64,000 bases of DNA from Sycon ciliatum (Eukaryota; Porifera; Calcarea; Leucosolenida; Sycettidae). Below are positions 21,767 to 31,246 of this stretch, piece after piece. Where the stretch lies: assembly GCF_964019385.1 (NCBI RefSeq), contig NC_088645.1:36511303-36575302 (forward strand), given 5' to 3'. The translations under genes were made by a program, and so were the position numbers. A model generated the notes under the pieces. The model was not told the DNA's origin. It ran no database searches and saw nothing but the letters and a program-made list of their open reading frames with translations. Position 1 is the first letter of the stretch. Every line of letters begins with the position of its first letter.

Positions 21767-21889
21767 CTCGACAGCCAGTGCCAACGCTCCTAAATCCCGG
21801 TGGGCATTGGCATAGAAAAGAACCAAGTGTGTTTACACATGTCGCCATACCAGTGCAAACATCATGCTTCAAGTTGCATTCATCAACAT
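21767..21889 (-). CDS. Exon for calcium-binding EGF-like domain (EGF 2)
   Basis: A minus-strand exon of exactly 123 bp, phase 1 to phase 1, acceptor ...TTTGAACAG and donor GTAAAT. It reads (D)[34 protein letters not shown]...GC, a complete calcium-binding EGF domain. It is clearly paralogous to EGF 1 at 30542-30664 (shared CNL, CTGMA, CPP, FRS, and an identical acceptor context), so the two arose by exon duplication. The intron to EGF 1 is 8.65 kb and contains the LTR retrotransposon; the intron to EGF 3 is 2.6 kb. Confidence 0.88.
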
Positions 21890-21998
21890 CTGTTCAAATA
21901 CAAATATAAAAATATGGATGCAACCTTGGATTTGTTACATTAACAACATTTCTTACATTGCTCACATTGCTCAGCATATCTATAGCCCAGCCTATGTG

Positions 21999-22165
21999 AT
22001 AAACTCCCTATTACCATCGCTGCTATTTCAGCTAAACTTTTGATTTATCTTTATCCGATCCCTGTGCCTGTAATTCTTTTTGAAACTCCCTATTACCATC
22101 GCTGCTATTTCAGCTCAACTTTTGATTTATCTTTATCCGATCCCTGTGCCTGTAATTCTTTTTCT
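21999..22165. repeat. Tandem duplication, about 85-bp unit
   Basis: CTCCCTATTACCATCGCTGC through CCCTGTGCCTGTAATTC occurs twice head to tail with one visible substitution. Confidence 0.9.
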
Positions 22166-22226
22166 CTTGTTGGTCACAGGCCATTGTGGGAATAAAAGAT
22201 TTCAAACCCTGGACTTGTTACATTAA

Positions 22227-22860
22227 AGGGGAAGTTTAAGGCAAAAATCAAAATTTCACCAGTTGTAGTCTTCGGAGCGCTGAGTCGAATGGTCTTGGTC
22301 CGAGCAAGCTGAGACGATTCCTTCCTACTTTAATCCAAATCGAACTCGCGCACTTCCACCGAAACTGGGTGACTGCGCCCTACTAGATGGGGATTTGTAT
22401 GCAAAATGTCACTAAAAGCGCCATTTCGTTCTTATGAAAGCACGGATGACCGCGATTGGCCCATATGTTGTAGTCTTTTGTACGCTAAGTCGACTGGTTT
22501 TGGTCCGAAAAGGCTGCGATGCAGCGTTCGGCCCTTATTCCCAATCGAACATGGTTGAACAAGCGGTCATCGCAGCCTTTTCGGACCAAAACCAGTCGAC
22601 TCAGCGTCCAAAAGACTACAACATATGGGCCAATCGCGGTCATCCGTGCTTTTATAAGAACGAAATGGCGCTTTTAGTTACATTTTGCATACAAACCCCA
22701 TCTAGTAGGGCGCAGTCACCTAGTTTCGGTGGAAGTGCGCGAGTTCGATTGGGATTCAAGTAGGAAGGGAGCGTCTCAGCTTCCTCGGACAATGACCATT
22801 CGCCTCAGCACCCCGAAGACTACAACTGGCGAAATTTTGATTTTTGCCTTAACTTCCCCA
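22227..22860. mobile_element. Foldback element with TTAA target duplication
   Basis: A 634-bp, almost fully palindromic element whose arms of about 300 bp mirror each other around 22530-22560. Ends are (A/T)GGGGAAGTT, flanked by TTAA. Inside the arms are GTTGTAGTCTT, GTCGACTGGTTTTGG and GCGCCATTTCG. The apparent 109-codon ORF is a by-product. TTAA duplication suggests piggyBac- or Kolobok-type mobilisation. Confidence 0.85.
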
Positions 22861-22871
22861 TTAACCACATG

Positions 22872-23127
22872 CTGCTCTTGTAGCAGTTGAGCACTCTTGC
22901 GTGGGGTAGTGCCTTTGCTGTTTGCGTTATGCAGAGCTCACTGACTTGTCAGTTTGAGCACTCTGGCAAGGTACGTTCGGGTCTGATTGGAAATTTTTAT
23001 TTCCATTGCTATCAGGTTCGGCCTCATTTCCTCTGTGCTGCGCTGATGAGTTCAAAAAGAACGAAACAGCATGCTGTCCGCAGATTGAGTATTTCGCTCC
23101 TGCTCTTGTAGCAGTTGAGCACTCTTG
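22872..23127 (+). mobile_element. Retrozyme array, left part (interrupted)
   Basis: One nearly complete 228-bp hammerhead unit plus the first 49 bases of the next unit. It is cut at ACTCTTG by the LTR retrotransposon and resumes at 28969. It has no ORF. The sequence TTGTAGCAGTTGAGCACTC and a GAAATTTTTATTTCC hairpin recur in every unit. Confidence 0.9.
23038..23083 (+). ncRNA. Hammerhead ribozyme (retrozyme, GUC type)
   Basis: Stem I is CUGCG/CGCAG, the core is CUGAUGA, stem II is GUUC/GAAC with loop AAAAA, then GAAA, and stem III is ACAG/CUGU with loop CAUG. The canonical GUC cleavage triplet puts the cut between 23078 and 23079. Every conserved hammerhead position is present. Confidence 0.92.
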
Positions 23128-23459
23128 TGTAACCTGCTTGCTTGCAGGATTACTAAGGATTATTTATTTCCACAGAAGTCAAAGAAAAGAATTACAATTC
23201 ACTCCAGAAGCAAAGACAAAATCCCACAAGTAAAAGGAAACTTCGTCTCTCTCAAAATCAACATCCTCTCTCTCAGTGCGCATGCTCATAGACTCAAGAA
23301 AAAAAGAGATAAACAGAAAAAAAGTACATTGCGAGATTTGAACCCAAAAATGCAGAACCCAAAACCTGCAACGAACGTATGTAGCTAATAAGGCATATAA
23401 ATGAAACTGCGCATCATATGGATATAAACATGAGATTGCAGACAGCCATACATGTTACA
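23128..23459 (-). repeat. LTR (3' LTR of the Ty3-like element)
   Basis: 332 bp. In element orientation it starts TGTAACATG and ends GGTTACA, so it has TG...CA termini inside a TGTAAC/GTTACA inverted repeat. It matches 28637-28968 with no difference that I could find. Confidence 0.95.
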
Positions 23460-23471
23460 CCTCCCCCTCCC
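23460..23471 (-). other. Polypurine tract
   Basis: On the element strand GGGAGGGGGAGG lies directly before the 3' LTR. It is the expected primer for plus-strand DNA synthesis. Confidence 0.88.
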
Positions 23472-23740
23472 ACAAGAGGACCGGCAATACCAAACAAACA
23501 AAGACAGGGGAGAACATCAGTATGTACAGAAAGTGTCATCAACTATACCTGGAAACAAACCACAATTCAAGCAGCAAGGAGGCAGATCGTATCATATCAT
23601 GTCCATCGTTAACATAAATAATTACACGGAAATTATAGTTCAAGGTTCAGTCCACACCAACAAGGGTATGAACAGGTATCACCAGTACTGGTATTCGAGT
23701 ACTTGCCAAAACAAACACTGAGTTACCTGAGAGACCACGT

Positions 23741-26700
23741 TTACGGTTGTCGGTATCGAACTGGCAAGCGGATGTCCTGCCTGTTGCGCAGTACGTACAC
23801 TTGTGGCACTGGCTGTGCAGGTTGTGCAGGCTGGGGTAGTGGCTGGGGATTGTCATCCACACAGTAGTCAATCATCGGTTCCATGCTTGCAGGCAACGGC
23901 GGATCTACGGCGACATCTGTAGCAGGCACGGCGCGGTCAGGGGCTGGAACGGACTTGGCATGTTTCACACGATCGGTGTGAACGGTCTGGATATCGCCCT
24001 TCTCATTCGTGATCTGCACGAGGACATCATCGATTCGTCGTACAATGACGAATGGTCCTCTCCAGGGGCGGTGGAATTTTGGAGTCGTGCCGGGCTTCAC
24101 AGCGGGATGATGCAGGAAGACATGGTCACCCAGAGCAAATGCCGGCTGCGTTGATCTTTTGTCATAGATAGACTTCTGCCGTCGTTGAGCTTCAGCACCC
24201 GCAATCCTAGCATGATCATAAGCAGTCTGCAATGACTGCTTCAACTTCGCAACATACTCTGGTACACCCGATGTTGCATCTGACGGAGTTGAGAACATCA
24301 GATCCACCGGCAGTATCAACTCCCGGCCAAACATCATCATGGCGGGGGTCTGCTTAGTTGACGAATGGACACTAGATCGGTAGGCCAAGAGGCAGCGTTG
24401 TAGATGCTCATCCCAATTGGTGTGATACTGGTTGACATGGGCCGACAGCATGTTCTCTAGGGTGCGATTCATTCGTTCCACCAACCCGTCGCTCTGTGGT
24501 CGATATGCCGTGGTACGCGTCTTGTGCAAATCAACCAGTTTGCAGAGATGTTGGAACAATTTCGATTCAAACTGAGCACCCCGATCAGAGTGTAGATGAT
24601 ACGAAACGCCATAACGGCAGAAGAAACCATCCACCAGAACCGTGGCTACTGTTTCAGCTAAGATGTTTGGGATTGGGAATGCCTCTGTCCACTTCGTAAA
24701 GTAGTCACAAATGACCACGATGTAGCGATTACCACGAGCAGATTGCGGTAATGGGCCCATAATGTCGATAGCGATTCGTTCCAAGGGAAACGTTGGCTGA
24801 TCTTGTACGAGAGGGGCTCGCGGACTTGGTACCGGTGCTTTCCGGCTCTGGCATACGGAACAGGCATTGCAGAAATCCTTCACATCAGCCGATAAGAATG
24901 GCCAGTAGCAGCGTTTGCGTACCTTATCCAATGTGCGTTCAATGCCCAGGTGACCACCAGAGACGTCGGCATGCAGAGCTGTCAGGAGGACGCCACGAAG
25001 AGCTTCCGGCACAACTAGTTGGCGCACTGGTTGTCCATCATCTGGGTAGAACTTGCGATATAGCACACCATCTACTAGCTCTAATCTCTTCCATTGACCC
25101 CATAGTCGAAGTAAACCAATGCTAGCCGATTTCATAGCTGGATCACTGCGAGTTGGTCGGTCGAGCAATGCTTCCATCCAGCCCGTGATCTTCGTAATGT
25201 CAGGGTCGGTGTCTTGGGACTTGCGGACCTCCTCTGTGGAGAAGGTGTCAGCCCAGTTACTCTCTGCGGTTGCCAGAGTATCAAGGTTGTTATTCACTGT
25301 AGTTGCCATCACCTCCACAGCTGCATCATCTGTGGTGGGCAAGCGAGAGAGAGCATCAGCGTTGACATGGTTCTTGCCTGGACGGTGTTCCACTGTGTAA
25401 TCATACGCTGCTAGACGCTCTAGCCATCGAGCGAGCAAGCCATCTGATTCGCGGAATGTCTGCAGCCAAATCAGAGCTCTGTGATCGGTGCGTAGCTTGA
25501 ATGTGGCGCCGAGCAAGTAGTGCTTGAAATGTGAGGTGAACGTGACGACTGCCAAGAGTTCCTTCCGTGTACTACCTTGCTTCCGCTGAGCTTTACTTAA
25601 CGCTTTGCTGGCATATGCAACAACATGTTCATGGCCGTCTTCATCAAGCTGCGAGAGAACTGCGCCCATAGCGATATTGGATGCATCGGTATCCAATATG
25701 AACGACTTGGCTGGATCTGGATAAGCCAGAACAGGTGCTGAGATGAGTTTCTCCTTGAGCTGCTCAAATGCCTGGTGACACTCATCATCCCAGTTAAACG
25801 TGACATACTTCTCAGAGAGACGATTGAGTGGCGTAGCAATAGTGGAGAAGTTCTTGATGAATCTGCGGTAGTATGTGGCAAATCCAACGAAGCTACGAAC
25901 TTCCTGAAGAGAAGCCGGCGTTGGCCAGTCCCTCACTGCCGAGTACTTGGACGCGTCTGGAGTCACACCATCTCTGGAGAGATTGAATCCCAGGTATGTG
26001 ACAGATGGCTGCAGTAAGTGACACTTAGCTGGCTTCACCTTGAGATTTGCCTGCCGAAGCCGTGCAAACACTAGGTTGAGATGCTGCAGATGCTGCTCAA
26101 ATGACGTGGAGAATACGATGATATCATCCAGGTACACTAAACAGACTGATGGCACTAGGTCACCGAGTACTTTGTTCATGAGACGTTGAAATGTTGCTGG
26201 TGCGTTGCACAGTCCGAACGGCATACGATTCCAGTGATACAGGCCGCTGGGTGTGACAAAGGCCGACTTCACCTTGGATGCGTTGTCTAGTTCGACTTGC
26301 CAGTAGCCTGATGAGAGGTCAATTGTTGAGAAGTAGCGCGCCCCATGTACTGCATCAAGTGCATCATCGACTCTTGGCAGGGGGAATGCATCCTTAGTCG
26401 TGATGGAGTTCAAGCGCCGATAGTCCACACAAAGGCGGATTGACTTATCAGGCTTGCGCACGATGACGATGGGGGCAGCCCATGGGCTGCTGGATGGCCC
26501 AATGATGTTGTTGTCTAGGAGCTCCTGTACGTGCTCCTGTACTTCATCTTTCTGATGTAGGGGAATGCGTCTCGGTGGTTGCTTGAGTGGTTGCTCTGTT
26601 GTGGTATTGATGGTGTGAGGGACTGCTGACGATAGACCCAGGTCAAACTTCCCCGTAGAAATAACATCAGCGTTGTCATTCAGCAAATTGGTTAGTTGAG

Positions 26701-27613
26701 ACCGTTCGGCGTCTGAAATGTGATCCAGATGGAATAGGTCACTCGGGCTGTGAGGTGTGGCGCTGTCAACGGTTGCACATGAAAAGTCATCCTCTGTCCC
26801 AGTAGCTGTGACAGGTAACTCATCATCTACAGTGACGTCAACCTCAAATGTGCCGAGGAGAGTGCCCTTGCGAACTGTTGTTGGTCTCGGTCGAAAGTTC
26901 TGCAGTCGAATGGGTACACGACCATGTAGATCCGGGGAAGCTATTACACCTGCCATGCCGAGGCTGTATGTGTCCAAGAATTTGTCAGATGGATTCAGCC
27001 ACCCAACTTCCGTTGGTGCCTCTGACGCCGATTGCAGGTGTCCAGGAACGATCAGTTGCGTGTAGCTAGGTATAGTTACTGACTCTTGGAGCGACACACG
27101 ATACACTGGAGCTGCTGATTTGCGGGCTGAGGAGCACAATGGAACTGACACGCCGCCGGCGCCAATGCTCCTGGTTGCAAAATCAATGGTACACTCCGTG
27201 CTCTTGAGAAAGTCCAGTCCCAGCAGAACATCTGGGCCAATGTCAGCTACCATGACATTGTGTGTCGTGACAATGCCACCAATCCGGAATGGGAGTTTGG
27301 TCTCCCCATAGATCTTCAGCAAAGATCCATCTACAGACCGGAGGGTGCATGTTGTTGGATGTAACGGATAATTATTCGATTCGATAGATTGGTAAAAGTT
27401 ATGATTGATGATGGTCACTGCACTTCCGGTGTCCACCAACATACGTTTAGGCTGCGAGCACACAGACCCATTCACATAACTGGAGCCCTCTACCTCTGCC
27501 GTGAGGCAGCTCTCAGGAATGTGCACTGTATGGTCTGCTGACCCGTCGGGACGGAACTCCGGTGATGCAGACTGATCAAATGGGTCTTGTAGTACAGCTG
27601 TGGATTGACCCAC
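23741..27613 (-). CDS. pol: Ty3-like Pol polyprotein (protease, RT, RNase H, integrase)
   Basis: 1290 codons without interruption. The aspartic protease has DTGSA at residue 61. RT shows the LDFLK/RIPLH entry, LCVDYRRLN, the ATFQRLMN region and catalytic YLDD near residue 495. RNase H shows ILDTDASN and later TDHRAL. Integrase has a zinc region H-x-H...CNACSVC near residue 890-915, first Asp in IDIMGP, second in SDRGAQFE and Glu in SDGLVERMNRTLE. A Pro-rich tail follows. The ATG lies 8 bases after the gag stop and is preceded in frame by TAG, so Pol cannot be made as a simple Gag frameshift product. Reinitiation or internal initiation is likely. The clade within Ty3 is not determined. Confidence 0.95.
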   Translation of the reverse strand: MGQSTAVLQDPFDQSASPEFRPDGSADHTVHIPESCLTAEVEGSSYVNGSVCSQPKRMLVDTGSAVTIINHNFYQSIESNNYPLHPTTCTLRSVDGSLLKIYGETKLPFRIGGIVTTHNVMVADIGPDVLLGLDFLKSTECTIDFATRSIGAGGVSVPLCSSARKSAAPVYRVSLQESVTIPSYTQLIVPGHLQSASEAPTEVGWLNPSDKFLDTYSLGMAGVIASPDLHGRVPIRLQNFRPRPTTVRKGTLLGTFEVDVTVDDELPVTATGTEDDFSCATVDSATPHSPSDLFHLDHISDAERSQLTNLLNDNADVISTGKFDLGLSSAVPHTINTTTEQPLKQPPRRIPLHQKDEVQEHVQELLDNNIIGPSSSPWAAPIVIVRKPDKSIRLCVDYRRLNSITTKDAFPLPRVDDALDAVHGARYFSTIDLSSGYWQVELDNASKVKSAFVTPSGLYHWNRMPFGLCNAPATFQRLMNKVLGDLVPSVCLVYLDDIIVFSTSFEQHLQHLNLVFARLRQANLKVKPAKCHLLQPSVTYLGFNLSRDGVTPDASKYSAVRDWPTPASLQEVRSFVGFATYYRRFIKNFSTIATPLNRLSEKYVTFNWDDECHQAFEQLKEKLISAPVLAYPDPAKSFILDTDASNIAMGAVLSQLDEDGHEHVVAYASKALSKAQRKQGSTRKELLAVVTFTSHFKHYLLGATFKLRTDHRALIWLQTFRESDGLLARWLERLAAYDYTVEHRPGKNHVNADALSRLPTTDDAAVEVMATTVNNNLDTLATAESNWADTFSTEEVRKSQDTDPDITKITGWMEALLDRPTRSDPAMKSASIGLLRLWGQWKRLELVDGVLYRKFYPDDGQPVRQLVVPEALRGVLLTALHADVSGGHLGIERTLDKVRKRCYWPFLSADVKDFCNACSVCQSRKAPVPSPRAPLVQDQPTFPLERIAIDIMGPLPQSARGNRYIVVICDYFTKWTEAFPIPNILAETVATVLVDGFFCRYGVSYHLHSDRGAQFESKLFQHLCKLVDLHKTRTTAYRPQSDGLVERMNRTLENMLSAHVNQYHTNWDEHLQRCLLAYRSSVHSSTKQTPAMMMFGRELILPVDLMFSTPSDATSGVPEYVAKLKQSLQTAYDHARIAGAEAQRRQKSIYDKRSTQPAFALGDHVFLHHPAVKPGTTPKFHRPWRGPFVIVRRIDDVLVQITNEKGDIQTVHTDRVKHAKSVPAPDRAVPATDVAVDPPLPASMEPMIDYCVDDNPQPLPQPAQPAQPVPQVYVLRNRQDIRLPVRYRQP

Positions 27614-27621
27614 ATCTACAG

Positions 27622-28533
27622 CTATTGGCGGTTTCCCGACTGGTTGAAGCGGCTCCCAGACTGTGGACGGCGGTCATTATGCGGGCAATCTCTTGCCAAG
27701 TGCAGAACACTCTCACAGACATAACAGCGGCGGCGTCCACCTTGCGGAGCCTGAAATGCTGGTGTGGCTGTCTGGGTGTTGTCCAGCCTCGCCTCCAGCT
27801 GGTCCAGTCGCTTGCACAGCCGGTCGATGTTAGCTGAGAACTGGGGTGTCTGCACAGCACATACTTCTGCTACTACTTGCGGTGCATTGGAAGCTGATTC
27901 GGTGCTCTGAATGGCCTGCATCTGGAAGGCACACTGGAGCGCTGCATCCAATGTTGCCGGGTTTTGTTTGCGCACTTCTACTCGCAGTTCACGGCTATCC
28001 AGGCCAGTCATAAACTGGTCCTTGGCAAGGATGTCCTGGACATCCGGGGGAAGTGTCGAGTACCCCAGACGGGCAATGCGGCGAATTGCCTCGCAGTACT
28101 CAGAAATTGGTTCTCCAGATTTCTGTCGTCGAGACCTCAGCTCAGCACGATGTATCTCCACGTTCTGGGCAGCTCCAAACCGCTGTTCCAGTAACTGCAG
28201 GAGCGGGTCCAAAGGACCATGCCGTACAGCTTGGTCTAGACCATGAAAATACGACAATGCATCGTCTGTCAGGTACAGGCCAATGTAGTCCGCCTGCTGT
28301 CGCCGTGTCCAGCCATTTACACGGGCCACTGTCTGAAACTGGAGTAGCCATGTCCTCCAATCGCTGTCACGGTTACCAGAAAATTTCTGGGGAGTAGCCC
28401 AAGCACGAACAGGGACACCAGCTGCCCGGTTTCCCACACCACCTGCTGCAGCTGGCATTGGTGGTGGTGGAGGTGGAGGTACTACTGCTGCAGCTGCTTG
28501 TGCCTGAGCACCACGAGCACCACGATGAGCCAT
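27622..28533 (-). CDS. gag: Ty3-like Gag with CCHC zinc knuckle
   Basis: 303 codons. A Pro/Ala-rich N-terminus is followed by a capsid-like region (WRTWLLQFQTVARVNGW, LYLTDDALSYF, LLQLLEQRFG, then a QKSGEPISEYCEAIRRIAR segment). A Gln/Thr linker and one zinc knuckle C-x2-C-x4-H-x4-C (CYVC...H...C) near residue 268 come next, in an Arg/Ser tail. It would form the particle and bind genomic RNA. It ends with TAG immediately upstream of pol. The ATG is about 85 bases from the primer-binding site. No damage is seen. Confidence 0.93.
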   Translation of the reverse strand: MAHRGARGAQAQAAAAVVPPPPPPPMPAAAGGVGNRAAGVPVRAWATPQKFSGNRDSDWRTWLLQFQTVARVNGWTRRQQADYIGLYLTDDALSYFHGLDQAVRHGPLDPLLQLLEQRFGAAQNVEIHRAELRSRRQKSGEPISEYCEAIRRIARLGYSTLPPDVQDILAKDQFMTGLDSRELRVEVRKQNPATLDAALQCAFQMQAIQSTESASNAPQVVAEVCAVQTPQFSANIDRLCKRLDQLEARLDNTQTATPAFQAPQGGRRRCYVCESVLHLARDCPHNDRRPQSGSRFNQSGNRQ

Positions 28534-28616
28534 TATGCTATACTGCTCTGTGACTGATTTTCGAAATTTTATTTATTTTTCAGCCACTTCCAAATTCGAA
28601 AGAGCCTGACAAAACT

Positions 28617-28634
28617 ACTTTACCGCTGCCACCA
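28617..28634 (-). other. Primer-binding site
   Basis: In element orientation TGGTGGCAGCGGTAAAGT lies two bases (TC) after the 5' LTR. The TGG start is complementary to the CCA end of a tRNA. The tRNA cannot be named from the sequence alone. Confidence 0.8.
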
Positions 28635-28636
28635 GA

Positions 28637-28968
28637 TGTAACCTGCTTGCTTGCAGGATTACTAAGGATTATTTATTTCCACAGAAGTCAAAGAAAAGAA
28701 TTACAATTCACTCCAGAAGCAAAGACAAAATCCCACAAGTAAAAGGAAACTTCGTCTCTCTCAAAATCAACATCCTCTCTCTCAGTGCGCATGCTCATAG
28801 ACTCAAGAAAAAAAGAGATAAACAGAAAAAAAGTACATTGCGAGATTTGAACCCAAAAATGCAGAACCCAAAACCTGCAACGAACGTATGTAGCTAATAA
28901 GGCATATAAATGAAACTGCGCATCATATGGATATAAACATGAGATTGCAGACAGCCATACATGTTACA
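28637..28968 (-). repeat. LTR (5' LTR of the Ty3-like element)
   Basis: 332 bp, same as the 3' copy. A TTTATAT motif in element orientation could be a core promoter; no other signal is clear. Confidence 0.95.
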
Positions 28969-29162
28969 CTTGCGTGGGGTAGTGCCTTTGCTGTTTGCGT
29001 TATGCAGAGCTCACTGACTTGTCAGTTTGAGCACTCTGGCAAGGTACGTTCGGGCCTGATTGGAAATTTTTATTTCCATTGCTATCAGGTTCGGCCTCAT
29101 TTCCTCTGTGCTGCGCTGATGAGTTCAAAAAGAACGAAACAGCATGCTGTCCGCAGATTGAG
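28969..29162 (+). mobile_element. Retrozyme array, right part (interrupted)
   Basis: It resumes at CTTGCGTGGGG exactly where the left part stopped. It ends GATTGAG, the point at which all retrozyme arrays in this window end. The 49 bases 23079-23127 plus the 179 bases 28973-29151 make 228, the unit length. Confidence 0.92.
29111..29156 (+). ncRNA. Hammerhead ribozyme (retrozyme, GUC type)
   Basis: Identical in all stems and core to the motif at 23038-23083. Predicted cleavage is between 29151 and 29152. Confidence 0.92.
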
Positions 29163-29199
29163 TGCTTGAGGGTTACATGAAACTTGGCTAGTTGAAATA

Positions 29200-29359
29200 C
29201 AGTCAACTTTGCGTATAACCACACTCGGCGAAGTGTCGTTATACCCGAAGTCCCATTATATGACGTACAGTTGGATGGGACTTTGCTCTGGGCATGGAAA
29301 TTCTGTCGTTATTCGCGAATTGTCGTTATATCCGCAGTCGTTATTTACGAAGTTGACTG
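29200..29359. mobile_element. MITE, CAGTCAACTT ends, TA duplication
   Basis: 160 bp flanked by TA, with CAGTCAACTTTGCG at the left and CGAAGTTGACTG at the right. Internal TCGTTATA/ACGAC motifs match the element at 43793-43980. The ends resemble pogo/Tigger-type MITEs. Confidence 0.82.
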
Positions 29360-29399
29360 TAAGCCTACCTTGCTCCACAGTTCTGCAGTCTACCATCGG

Positions 29400-29870
29400 A
29401 GGAATCCTGATATTCGTAACGCCGAATAAGCGACAGGAGGAACGCCTAAAAAGCCGCTCACAAATCGTGCGCTAGAAAACAATTCACTTTACAAATCGAC
29501 AACTTGCCCGTGTTGTACCCTTCTTGGCTCCGCTGTGTTCTTCTGGCGCGCTTGCATTCAATGGAACAGAATATCCAGAGTGGATTATTATGCTGGCTAC
29601 TTGACCAGGCAAAGTGAAATGGTGTCAAGCGTTGCACCATCTCAGCTCGAATTGACTCGAGAAGAGATGCTGTCATGAGCAGTAAAGTGCTGTAGGAGTG
29701 CCAATCCTGGCCCGGCAGCACACGAAAACAATTTGAGTTGTAATGCGATAATACGATAATTTCTACAACCTTGATGACCTAGGCAAAAAAAGCATAGCGA
29801 TGTTATAATTTTTTTCTCATTAGAACTTCTCATGTCAAAAAAGGCTTTGAGCGATCTGGCATGATTTTTT
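29400..29870. other. Non-coding stretch with a foldback relic
   Basis: No gene recognised. Around 29765-29810 the text CCTTGATGACCTAGGCAAAA followed by GCATAGCGATGTTATA matches one end of the 15958-16662 family. Confidence 0.5.
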
Positions 29871-29877
29871 TGAAGTA

Positions 29878-30238
29878 CAGTTGTGGCAAGTGAAATCTGA
29901 CACTTGCCATAGGGAACAGCGCCACAAATGGACCTCAATGATGTAATGCACTGCACCAAATTTGTACTATAGAGCCGTATGCATCCTAAACAGATCGAAA
30001 GGTCACAGCATAGATACACACAGTTCACTAACATAGTACACATAAGGAGTATTGGTATCCAATCCCCATTCATTTTGCCAGCACCTTTTGAACCTTGACT
30101 GTGATGAGTACGAGTTTTGTCATCAGACAGATAAAGTTGTATGTAACACATGTACTGTATGTACCCAGGGCTGCAGGGGCTGCAGACTGCATGGTGCAGT
30201 CCCTTATGCCAAGTGTCGGATTTCACTTGCCACAACTG
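29878..30238. mobile_element. MITE, CAGTTGTGGCAAGTGAAAT ends, TA duplication
   Basis: 361 bp flanked by TA, with about 50-bp inverted ends (CAGTTGTGGCAAGTGAAAT, then ACACTTG...TAAGGGA-type internal pairs). No coding capacity. Confidence 0.82.
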
Positions 30239-30541
30239 TAGCAGATAATTTGAGTTAGACGCTCGTAATGGTGGGTTTAGACCGCCAAATTGCGCTGTGA
30301 CGCTAGTCATCTGGATCTACTGATGAATTGCTGGCTATTGCTGTGTTCCTCTGGCCAGAAGCTTTTTGAGACCGCCACATTCTATCATAGCATGTAGTTG
30401 CGAATCAAAGAGGAGGGGGTGAGAGCAAACCATGGCTGACGAACGTAAAGAAATACACAAGAGAGAGTGGAAGTGGTGTCGTTTCACGTATTCCTACTAT
30501 CATCAGGCAAACGTAAAGAAAAATGAATCTATAATATGTAC

Positions 30542-30664
30542 CTTCACAGTCAGTTCCATTACTGCGAAACGCTGGTGGGCATGTACACTGGTATGATCGT
30601 TGTGTGCTTACACACATTGCCATTCCAGTGCATTTATGAATGTTCAAGTTACATTCATCTGCAT
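30542..30664 (-). CDS. Exon for calcium-binding EGF-like domain (EGF 1)
   Basis: A minus-strand exon of exactly 123 bp, phase 1 to phase 1. The acceptor ends TTTGTATTTGAACAG and the donor is GAAG|GTACAT. It reads (D)ADEC-NLNIHKC-TGMAMC-VSTQRSYQC-TC-PPAFRSNGTDC: all six EGF cysteines and the DxDEC calcium-binding start. It is the closest paralog of EGF 2 (21767-21889). If the candidate exon at 41218-41326 is real, it splices to this one in phase 1 across a 10.6-kb intron. Confidence 0.88.
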
Positions 30665-30789
30665 CTGTTCAAATACAAATACAAAATACAAGTTCAATCC
30701 TTGATTGTTCCACAGTTGAGGGTGTTGAAAAGGTTGAAAAGTCTGAAGAAGAAAAGAACAATTGACGGTCACTAACATCAGTCGAACCG

Positions 30790-30863
30790 GAGACCTTCCA
30801 GCAATAGTGTACCCGTCATCCCAGTAGAGACCTTCCAGCAATAGTGGACCTGTCATCCCAGTA
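30790..30863. repeat. Tandem duplication, 37-bp unit
   Basis: GAGACCTTCCAGCAATAGTG followed by ACC-TGTCATCCCAGTA is present twice head to tail with two differences. Confidence 0.88.
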
Positions 30864-30884
30864 GAGACCTTTTCAACCTTACTA

Positions 30885-31073
30885 CAGTCAGACCTCGTTT
30901 ATCCGGTCCTCTTTTATCTGGATCCATCGGCATCCAGGAGAAAATCGCTTGGTTACCAATTAACAGTATATGCCATGCATACATACAGTATGTGTGTTCG
31001 ATTATCTGGTTCCCTCGCCTATCCGGATATTTTTGTGGACAATGGACGTGTGCGGTTATGCGGGGTCTGACTG
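30885..31073. mobile_element. MITE, CAGTCAGACCTCG ends, TA duplication (pogo/Tigger-like)
   Basis: 189 bp flanked by TA. The left end CAGTCAGACCTCGTTTATCC and right end GGGGTCTGACTG pair. CAGT...CCTCGTTTATCC is close to known Tigger/pogo termini. Confidence 0.85.
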
Positions 31074-31246
31074 TACTACCGTCAGACGTTGAGTAACACA
31101 ATTCACAGATTTGGTATAGGAAACCGCGGCACAGCACTACTTCACAGTCACTGCACTTTCATTCTTACATCAAGAAAAACAAAACAAAAAAACAATTCCT
31201 TACACAACGTGCAATGCACAAAATGCATGTATATATATATATATAT

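Larger units (their letters stand above)
23128..28968 (-). mobile_element. Ty3-like LTR retrotransposon, complete, minus strand
   Basis: A 5841-bp element comprising two 332-bp LTRs that look identical by eye, a primer-binding site, gag, a separate uninterrupted pol, and a polypurine tract. It is flanked by the 4-bp duplication CTTG (23124-23127 and 28969-28972). Domain order PR-RT-RNaseH-IN defines the Ty3/gypsy type. Intact frames and matching LTRs indicate a very recent insertion. No envelope-like ORF is present. The target is a hammerhead repeat array. Confidence 0.95.

Noticed and set aside
22434-22763. 109-codon ORF
   Set aside because: It lies inside a palindromic foldback; the arms force mirrored frames and no domain is present.
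23741-28533. Possible endogenous retrovirus with an envelope gene
   Set aside because: Only gag and pol lie between the LTRs; no ORF with signal peptide and membrane anchor follows pol.
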